Of a DNA stretch of 12,335 nucleotides, positions 6,793 through 12,335 are shown piece after piece (positions within the stretch are counted from its first letter, which is position 1; each line of letters begins with the position of its first letter). The notes beneath the pieces were generated by a model, which saw nothing but the letters and a program-made list of their open reading frames with translations, searched no databases and was not told the DNA's origin. Location: positions 1-12,335 of the forward strand of contig USAK01000044.1 in assembly GCA_900552565.1 (NCBI GenBank), given 5' to 3'. The stretch comes from an uncultured Selenomonas sp. GTDB lineage: Bacteria > Bacillota > Negativicutes > Selenomonadales > Selenomonadaceae. The position numbers and the translations under genes are program-made.

Positions 6793-7179
6793 ATGACGGA
6801 CGAAGAACTCATCGCCGTGGCGAAAAAATACCGCGAGAATGCTTATGCACCATATTCGAAATTCAAAGTCGGCGCAGCCGTGCTGACGAAAGACGGAGAG
6901 GTCTTTGGTGGCTGCAATATCGAGAATGCCAGCTATCCCGTTACGAACTGCGCGGAGCGCACGGCCATCTTCAAGGCCGTGTCCGAAGGGCACCGCGACC
7001 TTGCTGCCATTGCCATCGTAGGGGATACCGAAGGTCCGTGCTCGCCCTGCGGCATGTGCCGTCAGGTCATCAGTGAATTCCGTATTGAAAGAATCATCAT
7101 GGCCAATCTCAAAGGTGATTCTAAGGCAGTCTCGCTGGATGAAATTCTGCCTTTTGCCTTTACGGATAGTGACCTCTGA
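6793..7179 (+). CDS. cdd: Cytidine deaminase
   Basis: Cdd deaminates cytidine and deoxycytidine to uridine and deoxyuridine, which Pdp then cleaves. The 128-residue protein is the short tetrameric type found in Bacillus. The zinc ligands are C53, C86 and C89, and the catalytic E55 lies in NCAERTAIF; PCGMCRQ (85-91) completes the site. YAPYSKFKVGAA (18-29) and NIENASYP (42-49) line the nucleoside pocket in the family. The ATG follows GGGGAGG with good spacing, 35 bases after the pdp stop, so both probably share one mRNA. Confidence 0.96.
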   Translation: MTDEELIAVAKKYRENAYAPYSKFKVGAAVLTKDGEVFGGCNIENASYPVTNCAERTAIFKAVSEGHRDLAAIAIVGDTEGPCSPCGMCRQVISEFRIERIIMANLKGDSKAVSLDEILPFAFTDSDL

Positions 7180-7187
7180 TATATAAT
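7159..7187 (+). promoter_or_regulatory. Possible promoter ahead of the nucleoside transporter gene
   Basis: TATAAT (7182-7187) lies just after the cdd stop, with TTTACG (7159-7164) 17 bp upstream as a weak -35 box (4 of 6). The 91-base gap before the transporter is the widest after deoC, which fits an extra start point. Support is the -10 match and spacing only. Confidence 0.35.
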
Positions 7188-7207
7188 TTATAATTGAAAA
7201 TATCGGT

Positions 7208-7230
7208 CATATGTCCTTTTCTGGCATATG
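7208..7230 (+). repeat. CATATG inverted repeat in the transporter leader
   Basis: CATATG occurs at 7208-7213 and 7225-7230. With an inner CC/GG pair it can fold into a stem of about 8 bp with one bulge. It lies in the untranslated stretch before the NupC-type gene. It could be an mRNA hairpin or a protein site; I have no evidence for either. Confidence 0.35.
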
Positions 7231-7270
7231 TGTCTGATGTATCGCATTCCAAAAAGATAGGAGCAAATGT

Positions 7271-8470
7271 ATGTATTTCGTCATCAACCTCATCGGCGTG
7301 CTGGTTTTCCTGGCCGTCGCCGTGCTCTTCTCCAAGAAGCGCAGGGATATTTTCTGGCGCGGCGTCGGTTCGCTGCTCGCGCTCAACGTATTTATCGCCT
7401 GGTTCCTGACGTCTTTCCCGATAGGGCGAGACATCGTTCAGGCAGCGGCCGCAGGCTTTACGTGGCTTGTCAGTGTCGCCTATGAAGGTATCGCCTTCGC
7501 CTTCCCTGACTGGGTCCATGTGCCGCAGATGAACTTCTTCACCTCGGCTCTGCTGCCAATCCTTCTCGTTGTGCCGCTTTTCGATATCCTGACGTATATC
7601 GGCCTGCTGCCGTTCATCATCAAATGGATTGGCAAGGCATTGGCCTTTATCACGCGCGAACCGAAATTTGAATCGTTCTTTGCGATTGAGATGATGTTCC
7701 TCGGCAATACGGAAGCTCTGGCTGTCTCGAAGCTACAGCTCACGCGCATGAAAGCCGACCGCTGCCTGACGCTCGCGATGATGTCCATGAGCTGTGTCAC
7801 GGCTGCCCTGATTGGTGTTTATACGAAAATGATGCCGGCAGAGTTCATCCTGACGGCTGTGCCTTTGAACGTTGTCAATGCCCTGATTGTCACGAATATC
7901 CTGCATCCTGTAAAGATTACGGAAGAGGAAGACACCGTTGCCCGCGTCAATGACGGCGGCAGGGAGCGCGAGCCGTTCTTCTCGTTCCTCGGCAACTCCA
8001 TCCTCGGTGCCGGCCGACTGGTCCTTATCATCTGCGCAAACGTCATTGCCTTTGTCGCACTCGCAAAGCTTATCGACATGCTGCTCATGCTGATTTATCC
8101 GGCCCTCACGCTCGAGAACATTCTCGGCTGCATCATGTTCCCGTTTGCCTGGCTCCTTGGTCTCGATGCTTCGGAAGCTTTCACGATGGCGCAGTACATG
8201 GGCACGAAGCTTGTCACGAACGAGTTTGTCGTCATGCTCAGCGTACAGGATATCCTCACGAACTACAGCCGTCATATGCAGGGCGTACTGACGGTCTTCA
8301 TCACGTCGTTTGCGAACTTCTCGACGCTCGGCATGATTATCGGCTGCTTCAAGGGCATGGTGGATGACAACAAGAACGACCTGATTTCCCGCAACGTTGG
8401 TTACATGCTCCTTTCTGGTATTCTCGTTTCCCTGCTTTCCGCAGGTCTGGCTGGCTTGTTCATCTGGTAA
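7271..8470 (+). CDS. nupC: Nucleoside transporter, concentrative NupC/CNT family
   Basis: This 399-residue hydrophobic membrane protein is predicted to import nucleosides by cation symport. It resembles Bacillus NupC over its full length. An N-terminal helix with the positive end SKKRRD is followed by a Nucleos_tra2-like core (LLPFIIKWIGKAL, MFLGNTEALAVSK). The C-terminal region carries TKLVTNEFVVML and TSFANFSTLGMIIG, which correspond to the substrate-site segments conserved in CNT proteins. About eight or more membrane segments can be seen. The ATG at 7271 is chosen because AGGAG (7259-7263) lies 7 bases upstream; an ATG at 7267 is in another frame. It is the last gene before a strong terminator, and the company of pdp, cdd and deoCB supports nucleoside uptake. 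Exact substrate range is not visible. Confidence 0.9.
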   Translation: MYFVINLIGVLVFLAVAVLFSKKRRDIFWRGVGSLLALNVFIAWFLTSFPIGRDIVQAAAAGFTWLVSVAYEGIAFAFPDWVHVPQMNFFTSALLPILLVVPLFDILTYIGLLPFIIKWIGKALAFITREPKFESFFAIEMMFLGNTEALAVSKLQLTRMKADRCLTLAMMSMSCVTAALIGVYTKMMPAEFILTAVPLNVVNALIVTNILHPVKITEEEDTVARVNDGGREREPFFSFLGNSILGAGRLVLIICANVIAFVALAKLIDMLLMLIYPALTLENILGCIMFPFAWLLGLDASEAFTMAQYMGTKLVTNEFVVMLSVQDILTNYSRHMQGVLTVFITSFANFSTLGMIIGCFKGMVDDNKNDLISRNVGYMLLSGILVSLLSAGLAGLFIW

Positions 8471-8481
8471 GCTCACCTATC

Positions 8482-8515
8482 AATCTCCGCAGATTTTTTC
8501 TGCGGAGATTTTTTT
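8482..8515 (+). terminator. Intrinsic terminator of the nucleoside salvage cluster
   Basis: ATCTCCGCAGA (8483-8493) pairs perfectly with TCTGCGGAGAT (8499-8509), with a 5-T loop and a run of seven T (8509-8515). It lies 12 bases after the transporter stop and separates the deo cluster from the tRNA/SRP RNA unit. Confidence 0.93.
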
Positions 8516-8525
8516 ATAAAAGTAT

Positions 8526-8564
8526 AAAAAAGTTGTTGACAGATGCATTTGGGGATGGTAAGAT
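8526..8564 (+). promoter_or_regulatory. Strong promoter of the tRNA-Ser / SRP RNA unit
   Basis: A consensus -35 box TTGACA (8536-8541) and a -10 box TAAGAT (8559-8564) have the ideal 17-bp spacing. An A-run precedes the -35 box, as in UP elements of stable RNA promoters. Transcription should start near 8571, leaving a leader of about 67 bases before the tRNA in which I see no gene. Confidence 0.85.
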
Positions 8565-8637
8565 ATATATCGTTGCAGGCGGCAATCGCAGAGAGCCTCG
8601 GCAACACAACTGAATAGCTTCTTTGGTAGAGCATTGT

Positions 8638-8729
8638 GGAGAGTTGTCCGAGTGGTTGAAGGAGCACGCCTGGAAAGCGTGTATACGGGGAAACCTGTAT
8701 CGAGAGTTCGAATCTCTCACTCTCCGCCA
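8638..8729 (+). tRNA. tRNA-Ser (anticodon GGA)
   Basis: The acceptor arms GGAGAGT (8638-8644) and ACTCTCC (8719-8725) pair exactly, followed by discriminator G and an encoded CCA (8727-8729). The anticodon stem is CACGC/GCGTG with loop CTGGAAA, giving anticodon GGA at 8672-8674, which reads UCC and UCU. The long variable arm between 8682 and 8702 is typical of serine tRNA, and the T loop TTCGAAT is present. The gene lies upstream of SRP RNA and dnaX, as in Bacillus. Confidence 0.97.
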
Positions 8730-8752
8730 TTTTTATATCCTTTTTCAGGTCG

Positions 8753-8868
8753 GGCCGCAGTGCCTTGGTCTTGCGCAATGGAATCTCGCGAACCACGTCA
8801 GGTCCGGAAGGAAGCAGCGTTAAGCGAACCATTTCATGTGCCGCAAGGGCGCCTGGGGACTGCGGTTC
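8753..8868 (+). ncRNA. ffs: Signal recognition particle RNA, small bacterial type (4.5S-like)
   Basis: The invariant SRP RNA domain IV core GTCAGGTCCGGAAGGAAGCA (8797-8816), with its GGAA tetraloop, is the Ffh binding site. The flanks fold into one long rod: CCGCAGT (8755-8761) pairs with ACTGCGG (8859-8865), CTTGCG with CGCAAG, AATGG with CCATT, and TCGC with GCGA. At about 116 nt it is the short form without an Alu domain. The exact ends are estimated from the outer stem. It is probably cotranscribed with the tRNA and closed by the terminator at 8886-8912. It acts with Ffh and FtsY in membrane protein targeting. Confidence 0.95.
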
Positions 8869-8885
8869 GACGTGGAAAAGGATGA

Positions 8886-8912
8886 AGGGCAGCCTTAAAG
8901 GGCTGCTTTTTT
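8886..8912 (+). terminator. Intrinsic terminator after SRP RNA
   Basis: GCAGCC (8889-8894) pairs with GGCTGC (8901-8906), followed by six T (8907-8912). It ends the stable RNA unit 48 bases before dnaX, so dnaX needs readthrough or its own start; only a weak -10-like TAAGAT (8938-8943) is visible for the latter. Confidence 0.85.
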
Positions 8913-8960
8913 GCTATAGGAAGAAATATTTATTCATTAAGATAGAGGAGGAATCGTGCG

Positions 8961-10934
8961 ATGGCGTATGTTGCGCTTTATCGGAAGTGGAGACCGCAGA
9001 CCTTCAAGGACCTTGTCGGCCAGGAGCATATCAGCCGGACTCTTGCCAATGCTATCACGAGCGGGCGTATTGGCCATGCCTATCTTTTTGCCGGCCCGCG
9101 CGGTACAGGCAAGACGAGTACGGCTAAAATCCTCGCGAAAGCGCTGAACTGCGAGCATGGTCCGACACCGGAGCCCTGCGGGACGTGTGAACAGTGCCGA
9201 AAAATTACCGATGGCTCGTCGATGGACGTCTTTGAAATCGATGCGGCCTCAAACCGCGGCATCGATGAAATCCGTGACCTGCGTGAGACGGTTAAATTTG
9301 CGCCGGTCGATGGACGGTATAAAGTTTATATCATCGATGAAGTTCATATGCTGACGACGGAAGCCTTTAACGCGCTCTTAAAGACGTTGGAGGAGCCGCC
9401 GGCACATGTCGTTTTCATCCTGGCGACGACGGAAGCCCATAAAGTGCCCGCCACGATACAGTCGCGCTGTCAGCGCTATGATTTCAAGCGCATCACCGTG
9501 GCAGAAATCGAAGGACGCCTCCGCTATATCATCCATGAAATGCATATGGAAGCTGAGGATGAAGCTTTGGCGATGATTGCCACGCAGGCCGATGGCGGCA
9601 TGCGCGATGCCCTCTCTATCCTTGACCAGTGCGCGGCTCTGGCCGAGGGGAAGATTACGGCAGAGCGTGTGCGGCAGATTCTCGGTTTGGTCGGTCACGA
9701 CTGGATTTACAAGATGACCGAAGCCCTGGCAGGACATAAGGTACAGACGGTGCTGCAGACTCTCGCCGAACTTCTGCGCGACGGCAGGGATCTCAAACAG
9801 ATTCTTGCGGAACTCTCGCTGCATCTGCGCAGCCTTATGATATTTCAGGCTGCGGGAACAGTGGAGACCATGGACCTCTATGCAGAATCGCAGGATATCC
9901 TGCAGAAGCAGAGCACGCTTTTTGCTCCCGAGGAACTGCCGCGTATGATTGGCCGCCTGCATGAGGCCATGACGGAGATGAAATGGTCGCCGCAGCCGCG
10001 CATTACCGTGGAAGTCGCCCTGATGGCCCTCTGCCGTCCGGATGCGGCGGCCAGTGAAAAAAATCAAGAAGAAGCGGCGCCGACCGTACCTGCTGCGCAT
10101 AATCCCGCGGATGAAGCGCGCATTGCAAGGCTTGAAGCGGCCCTTGCCAAGCTGACAGCCGCTGTTTCGGCGGGAAAAGCCGTCCCGGCGGTACAGCCAC
10201 CGGCCGCGGCCGCAGCAGAAATAAAACAACGGCCGTCAGCGGCGGGGAAAACGGCTGTACAGCCTGCGGAAGCTCCTGCGGCTATGCCGGCGGAGGCAGC
10301 GGCCGTCAATGCGGATGGACTCAATGTCTGGAAGAAGCTTTTCCAGGCCCTGCGGCAGGAACACAAGGCTCCCGTCATTGCCTGCCTGCAGAATGCGCAG
10401 TTTACCGGGATGTCAGAGCATCAATTCCATATGAGCATGCAGAGCGCGCTGATGGCTTCGCTGGTCATGCGCAATTACCGGAAAATCATCGAACGCATCC
10501 TGATGGAAATCACGGGCAGGGAACTGCGCCTGGTCTGTCAGGGCGAAGATGCCCCGATGAAAACGCCGCCGCGTCCGCGACGGCAGCCTGTGACACGGCC
10601 GGCAGCACCTGCGGCGAAGCCGGAAGCTGCGCCTGAAAAAGTCCTCGGTGAAGTCGCTCCTGAGGAACAGGCCCCGCTCAAGAAGGCTTTTGATGTGTTC
10701 GGCGGGGGTGTTGTCGGTATGGAGCCAGCGGCACCGGCAGGGAAAGCACCGGAAAAGAAAGAACGCCTGAAAAAAACGGCCTCAGCTGAAAAATCTGCGG
10801 CGGACAGTCATGATATTTACAGCGATGGCGGTATCCCGCTGCCCGAAGATGGGGATATCCCCCTGCCGACCGATGAAGATGCTCCCGCACCGGAAGAGCA
10901 GGTTCCTTTCGAACCTGTTGACGATGACCGCTGA
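8961..10934 (+). CDS. dnaX: DNA polymerase III subunits gamma and tau
   Basis: DnaX is the AAA+ motor of the clamp loader, which opens the beta clamp and, as tau, ties polymerase cores together at the fork. The 657-residue protein has Walker A GPRGTGKT (45-52), a zinc knuckle with C64, C73, C76 and C79, Walker B DEVH (126-129), sensor 1 LATTE (154-158) and the SRC arginine finger (168-170). The collar domain ends near residue 358 (VALMALCRP). A low-complexity Ala/Pro linker follows, then a folded tau-type domain (about 453-535), then an acidic tail with two IPLP repeats. The ATG has GAGGAGG (8946-8952) 8 bases upstream. Seven A at 10057-10063 form a possible -1 slip site, A AAA AAT, which would yield a 380-residue gamma-like form. 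It heads the dnaX-ybaB-recR-bofA cluster. Confidence 0.96.
   Translation: MAYVALYRKWRPQTFKDLVGQEHISRTLANAITSGRIGHAYLFAGPRGTGKTSTAKILAKALNCEHGPTPEPCGTCEQCRKITDGSSMDVFEIDAASNRGIDEIRDLRETVKFAPVDGRYKVYIIDEVHMLTTEAFNALLKTLEEPPAHVVFILATTEAHKVPATIQSRCQRYDFKRITVAEIEGRLRYIIHEMHMEAEDEALAMIATQADGGMRDALSILDQCAALAEGKITAERVRQILGLVGHDWIYKMTEALAGHKVQTVLQTLAELLRDGRDLKQILAELSLHLRSLMIFQAAGTVETMDLYAESQDILQKQSTLFAPEELPRMIGRLHEAMTEMKWSPQPRITVEVALMALCRPDAAASEKNQEEAAPTVPAAHNPADEARIARLEAALAKLTAAVSAGKAVPAVQPPAAAAAEIKQRPSAAGKTAVQPAEAPAAMPAEAAAVNADGLNVWKKLFQALRQEHKAPVIACLQNAQFTGMSEHQFHMSMQSALMASLVMRNYRKIIERILMEITGRELRLVCQGEDAPMKTPPRPRRQPVTRPAAPAAKPEAAPEKVLGEVAPEEQAPLKKAFDVFGGGVVGMEPAAPAGKAPEKKERLKKTASAEKSAADSHDIYSDGGIPLPEDGDIPLPTDEDAPAPEEQVPFEPVDDDR
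10057..10102 (+). other. Candidate -1 frameshift site in dnaX giving a short gamma-like product
   Basis: The codons GAA AAA AAT (10056-10064) contain the heptamer A AAA AAT in the X XXY YYZ phase. A -1 slip adds 12 codons after the slip and stops at TAA 10100-10102, giving 380 residues ending right after the collar domain. This resembles the E. coli gamma form, which uses A AAA AAG. I see no clear Shine-Dalgarno stimulator upstream and only weak pairing downstream, so use of the site is unproven. Confidence 0.35.
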
Positions 10935-10957
10935 ATTTGGTAGTCTAAAGGAAGAGT

Positions 10958-10978
10958 AAAACGCAGTCTCTGCGGTTT
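10958..10978 (+). repeat. Small hairpin next to the ybaB ribosome binding site
   Basis: AAAC-GCAG and CTGC-G-GTTT can pair around a 3-base loop, with one bulged G, and AAAGGAG begins within a few bases. There is no T-run, so it is not a terminator. It may influence ybaB translation or be incidental. Confidence 0.3.
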
Positions 10979-10993
10979 GAAAGGAGAAATAAA

Positions 10994-11329
10994 ATGTTTG
11001 GTGGAATGGGCAACATGGGCAATATGGCCGGCATGATGAAAAAAGTCCAGAAAATGCAGAACGAAATGAAGAAGATGCAGGACGAGCTCAAGCGCAAGAC
11101 CGTGGAAGTCACGGCTGGCGGCGGCGCTGTAAAGATTGTCATGAACGGCGAGAAGCAGGTTCAGGCGCTGACGATTGATCCGGCAGCAGTGGACCCTGAG
11201 GATGTCGAGATGCTGCAGGATATCATCTCGGCTGCTTTTAATGAAGCGACGAAAAAAGTCGACGACATGATGGCCTCGGAGATGGGCAAGCTGACGAGCG
11301 GACTCGGTCTGCCGCCGGGACTCCTCTAA
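10994..11329 (+). CDS. YbaB/EbfC family nucleoid-associated protein
   Basis: Members of this family are small dimeric DNA-binding proteins that coat the nucleoid. The gene is almost always found between dnaX and recR, hinting at a link to replication or repair. The 111-residue product has a Gly/Met-rich start ([11 protein letters not shown]), a charged amphipathic helix (about 15-35, [18 protein letters not shown]) and the core [16 protein letters not shown] (37-52). The helix [25 protein letters not shown] follows, and the protein ends in LPPGLL. The start is fixed by AAAGGAG upstream. It lies 59 bases after dnaX and 1 base before recR. Confidence 0.95.
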   Translation: MFGGMGNMGNMAGMMKKVQKMQNEMKKMQDELKRKTVEVTAGGGAVKIVMNGEKQVQALTIDPAAVDPEDVEMLQDIISAAFNEATKKVDDMMASEMGKLTSGLGLPPGLL

Positions 11330-11330
11330 G

Positions 11331-11927
11331 ATGCAGTATATTGCACCGTTAGCAAATCTGATTGAGCATTTTCGCGCACTGCCGGGCATTGGCCAAAAGA
11401 CGGCAGTGCGTCTTGCTTATCATGTGCTCGATATGGATCCTGCGCAGGCACGGTCACTGGCCTCTGCGATTATCGATGCTAAGGAGAAAATCGGATTTTG
11501 CAATACCTGCTTCAATCTCAGTGACCAGAATCCCTGTGCCATCTGTGCCTCTGAAGAACGCGACCACTCTGTCATCTGTGTTGTAGAACAGCCGCAGGAC
11601 GTTGCTGCCATGGAGCGCATGCGCGACTATCATGGCGTCTATCATGTGCTGCACGGTGCCTTGTCGCCGCTGGAGGGCATTGGTCCTGGCGATATCCGCA
11701 TCAAAGAGCTTTTGGGACGACTGCAGGATGATACGGTCAAGGAAGTCATCATGGCAACCAATCCCAATGTCGAAGGTGAGGCCACGGCCATGTACATCGC
11801 CAAAATCCTCAAACCGCTTGGCGTCAAGGTTACACGCATTGCCCATGGCCTGCCTATCGGCGGTGACCTGGAATATGCGGATGAAGTAACACTCTCGAAA
11901 GCCATGGAGAATCGGAGGGAAATCTGA
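11331..11927 (+). CDS. recR: Recombination protein RecR
   Basis: RecR acts with RecO (and RecF) to load RecA onto gapped DNA. The 198-residue protein has the usual length. It has a helix-hairpin-helix ([14 protein letters not shown], 16-29), a zinc finger with C57, C60, C69 and C72, and a TOPRIM domain starting at [16 protein letters not shown] (81-96) with Glu86. [12 protein letters not shown] and the C-terminal ARGLP-like [14 protein letters not shown] complete the family pattern. The ATG starts 1 base after the ybaB stop and has no strong ribosome binding site, which points to translational coupling. Its TGA overlaps the next ATG by one base. Confidence 0.97.
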   Translation: MQYIAPLANLIEHFRALPGIGQKTAVRLAYHVLDMDPAQARSLASAIIDAKEKIGFCNTCFNLSDQNPCAICASEERDHSVICVVEQPQDVAAMERMRDYHGVYHVLHGALSPLEGIGPGDIRIKELLGRLQDDTVKEVIMATNPNVEGEATAMYIAKILKPLGVKVTRIAHGLPIGGDLEYADEVTLSKAMENRREI

Positions 11928-12169
11928 TGTTTGAATACATAACAGCCTTTGCCATCGGTCTCGTCGTACTCTGCCTTGTGGGCAAAGTCGTCTCTTTGCC
12001 GCTGCATCTTGTCTGGAAACTCATCACGAACAGCATTGTCGGTGCCATCCTGCTCTGGTTTGTCAAACTCTTTGCTGTTAAAGTGCAGATTACGTTCCTG
12101 AGCGCTTTGGTGGCTGGTTTCTTTGGCGTGCCGGGGGTTATCGCTGTACTGCTCTATACGTACCTCTAA
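11927..12169 (+). CDS. bofA: BofA family membrane protein (pro-sigma-K processing inhibitor homologue)
   Basis: In Bacillus, BofA sits in the forespore outer membrane and holds back the SpoIVFB protease that activates sigma-K. The 80-residue product is close to the 87 of Bacillus BofA. Two hydrophobic stretches are clear (about 6-25 and 38-52), followed by a third toward the end with the family motif GFFGVPGVIAVLL (64-76); LVWKLITNSIVGAILLW is also typical. The ATG overlaps the recR stop (TGATG) and follows GGAGGG by about 8 bases. The position after recR matches Bacillus. Whether this organism sporulates cannot be told from here. Confidence 0.85.
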   Translation: MFEYITAFAIGLVVLCLVGKVVSLPLHLVWKLITNSIVGAILLWFVKLFAVKVQITFLSALVAGFFGVPGVIAVLLYTYL

Positions 12170-12197
12170 ACTGTATTAGGGGTTCTGCGAAGGGAAA

Positions 12198-12232
12198 CAA
12201 CAGCTTTTTACTTTTTTTCAAAAAAGCTGTTG
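12198..12232. repeat. 12-bp inverted repeat overlapping the -35 box of the last promoter
   Basis: CAACAGCTTTTT (12198-12209) pairs perfectly with AAAAAGCTGTTG (12221-12232) around an 11-base T-rich loop. The right arm includes the first bases of TTGACA. It is not followed by T, so it is not a usual terminator for the recR/bofA transcript. It may be a protein site or an A/T-rich UP-element region. Confidence 0.6.
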
Positions 12233-12258
12233 ACAATTCCTTTTGTATACTGTATTAT
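12220..12258 (+). promoter_or_regulatory. Near-consensus strong promoter pointing out of the window, probably for stable RNA
   Basis: TTGACA (12230-12235) and TATTAT (12253-12258) are spaced by 17 bp, with runs of T and A at -40 to -60 like an UP element. Transcription should begin near 12265. The 70 bases that follow show no ribosome binding site or convincing start. In Bacillus an rRNA operon follows bofA, so an rrn leader is the best guess, by inference. Confidence 0.8.
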
Positions 12259-12335
12259 AGTACAAGTCGCTGAGAGATATGGCAGACACAAAACACCAAA
12301 GCCTTGAATGGCAGGGAATTGTGAAAGCCAAAGCT

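Noticed and set aside
8473..8832. Minus-strand protein of 119 residues containing MAESERFELS
   Set aside because: This is the well-known false protein that arises from reading the reverse strand of tRNA-Ser; it overlaps a perfect tRNA.
8623..8885. Small plus-strand frames across tRNA-Ser and SRP RNA
   Set aside because: Both RNA genes are certain by structure and conserved core sequence, so these frames are chance.
9378..10229. 283-codon minus-strand frame within dnaX
   Set aside because: It has no recognisable domain and lies opposite the well-conserved AAA+ and collar domains.
12268..12282. CTGAGA in the last leader as part of a TPP riboswitch
   Set aside because: The other conserved TPP pieces are not visible in the remaining 50 bases, and the promoter type and position suggest stable RNA.

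Overview
The window looks like a chromosomal segment of a fairly GC-rich member of the Firmicutes, most likely of the Negativicutes (a Selenomonas/Mitsuokella-like genome). That placement is inference from protein flavour, moderate GC content, strong AGGAGG-type ribosome binding sites and gene order. The run tRNA-Ser, SRP RNA, dnaX, ybaB, recR, bofA matches the order known near the origin of Bacillus subtilis. I see no insertion sequence, phage gene or CRISPR array.

Layout: (1) 1-1876 holds a regulated promoter and a gene for a trehalose-6-phosphate hydrolase-like GH13 enzyme. The promoter carries two identical perfect palindromes, TGTTTAAACA, 40 bp apart. (2) 1888-3289 holds a convergent minus-strand gene, separated from treC by a shared two-way terminator. 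It encodes an odd 462-residue protein made of pieces of EAL, PAS, GAF and GGDEF domains in a row. The EAL part lacks its second half and the GGDEF part lacks its signature, so it looks like a collapsed c-di-GMP protein. (3) 3458-8470 is a nucleoside salvage cluster: deoC, deoB, pdp, cdd and a NupC-type transporter, closed by a strong terminator. (4) 8536-8912 is a stable RNA unit: a consensus promoter, tRNA-Ser(GGA), the small SRP RNA and a terminator. (5) 8961-12169 is dnaX, ybaB/ebfC, recR and bofA, tightly packed. (6) 12198-12335 is a second near-consensus promoter with an A/T-rich upstream block and an inverted repeat over its -35 box. It points out of the window, probably toward an rRNA operon or another stable RNA.

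How the genes work together: the transporter brings in nucleosides and Cdd turns (deoxy)cytidine into (deoxy)uridine. Pdp splits pyrimidine nucleosides into base and (deoxy)ribose-1-phosphate, DeoB moves the phosphate to the 5 position, and DeoC cleaves deoxyribose-5-phosphate to acetaldehyde and glyceraldehyde-3-phosphate. Phosphotrehalase feeds glucose and glucose-6-phosphate into glycolysis. The second half of the window is housekeeping: protein targeting RNA, clamp loader, recombinational repair and a BofA-like membrane protein.

Most noteworthy: the collapsed EAL/GGDEF protein; a possible -1 frameshift site in dnaX (A AAA AAT) exactly where a short gamma-like form would be expected; a Met in DeoC where E. 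coli has the reactive Cys47; and a shared 16-base -35 block in the two stable-RNA-type promoters.
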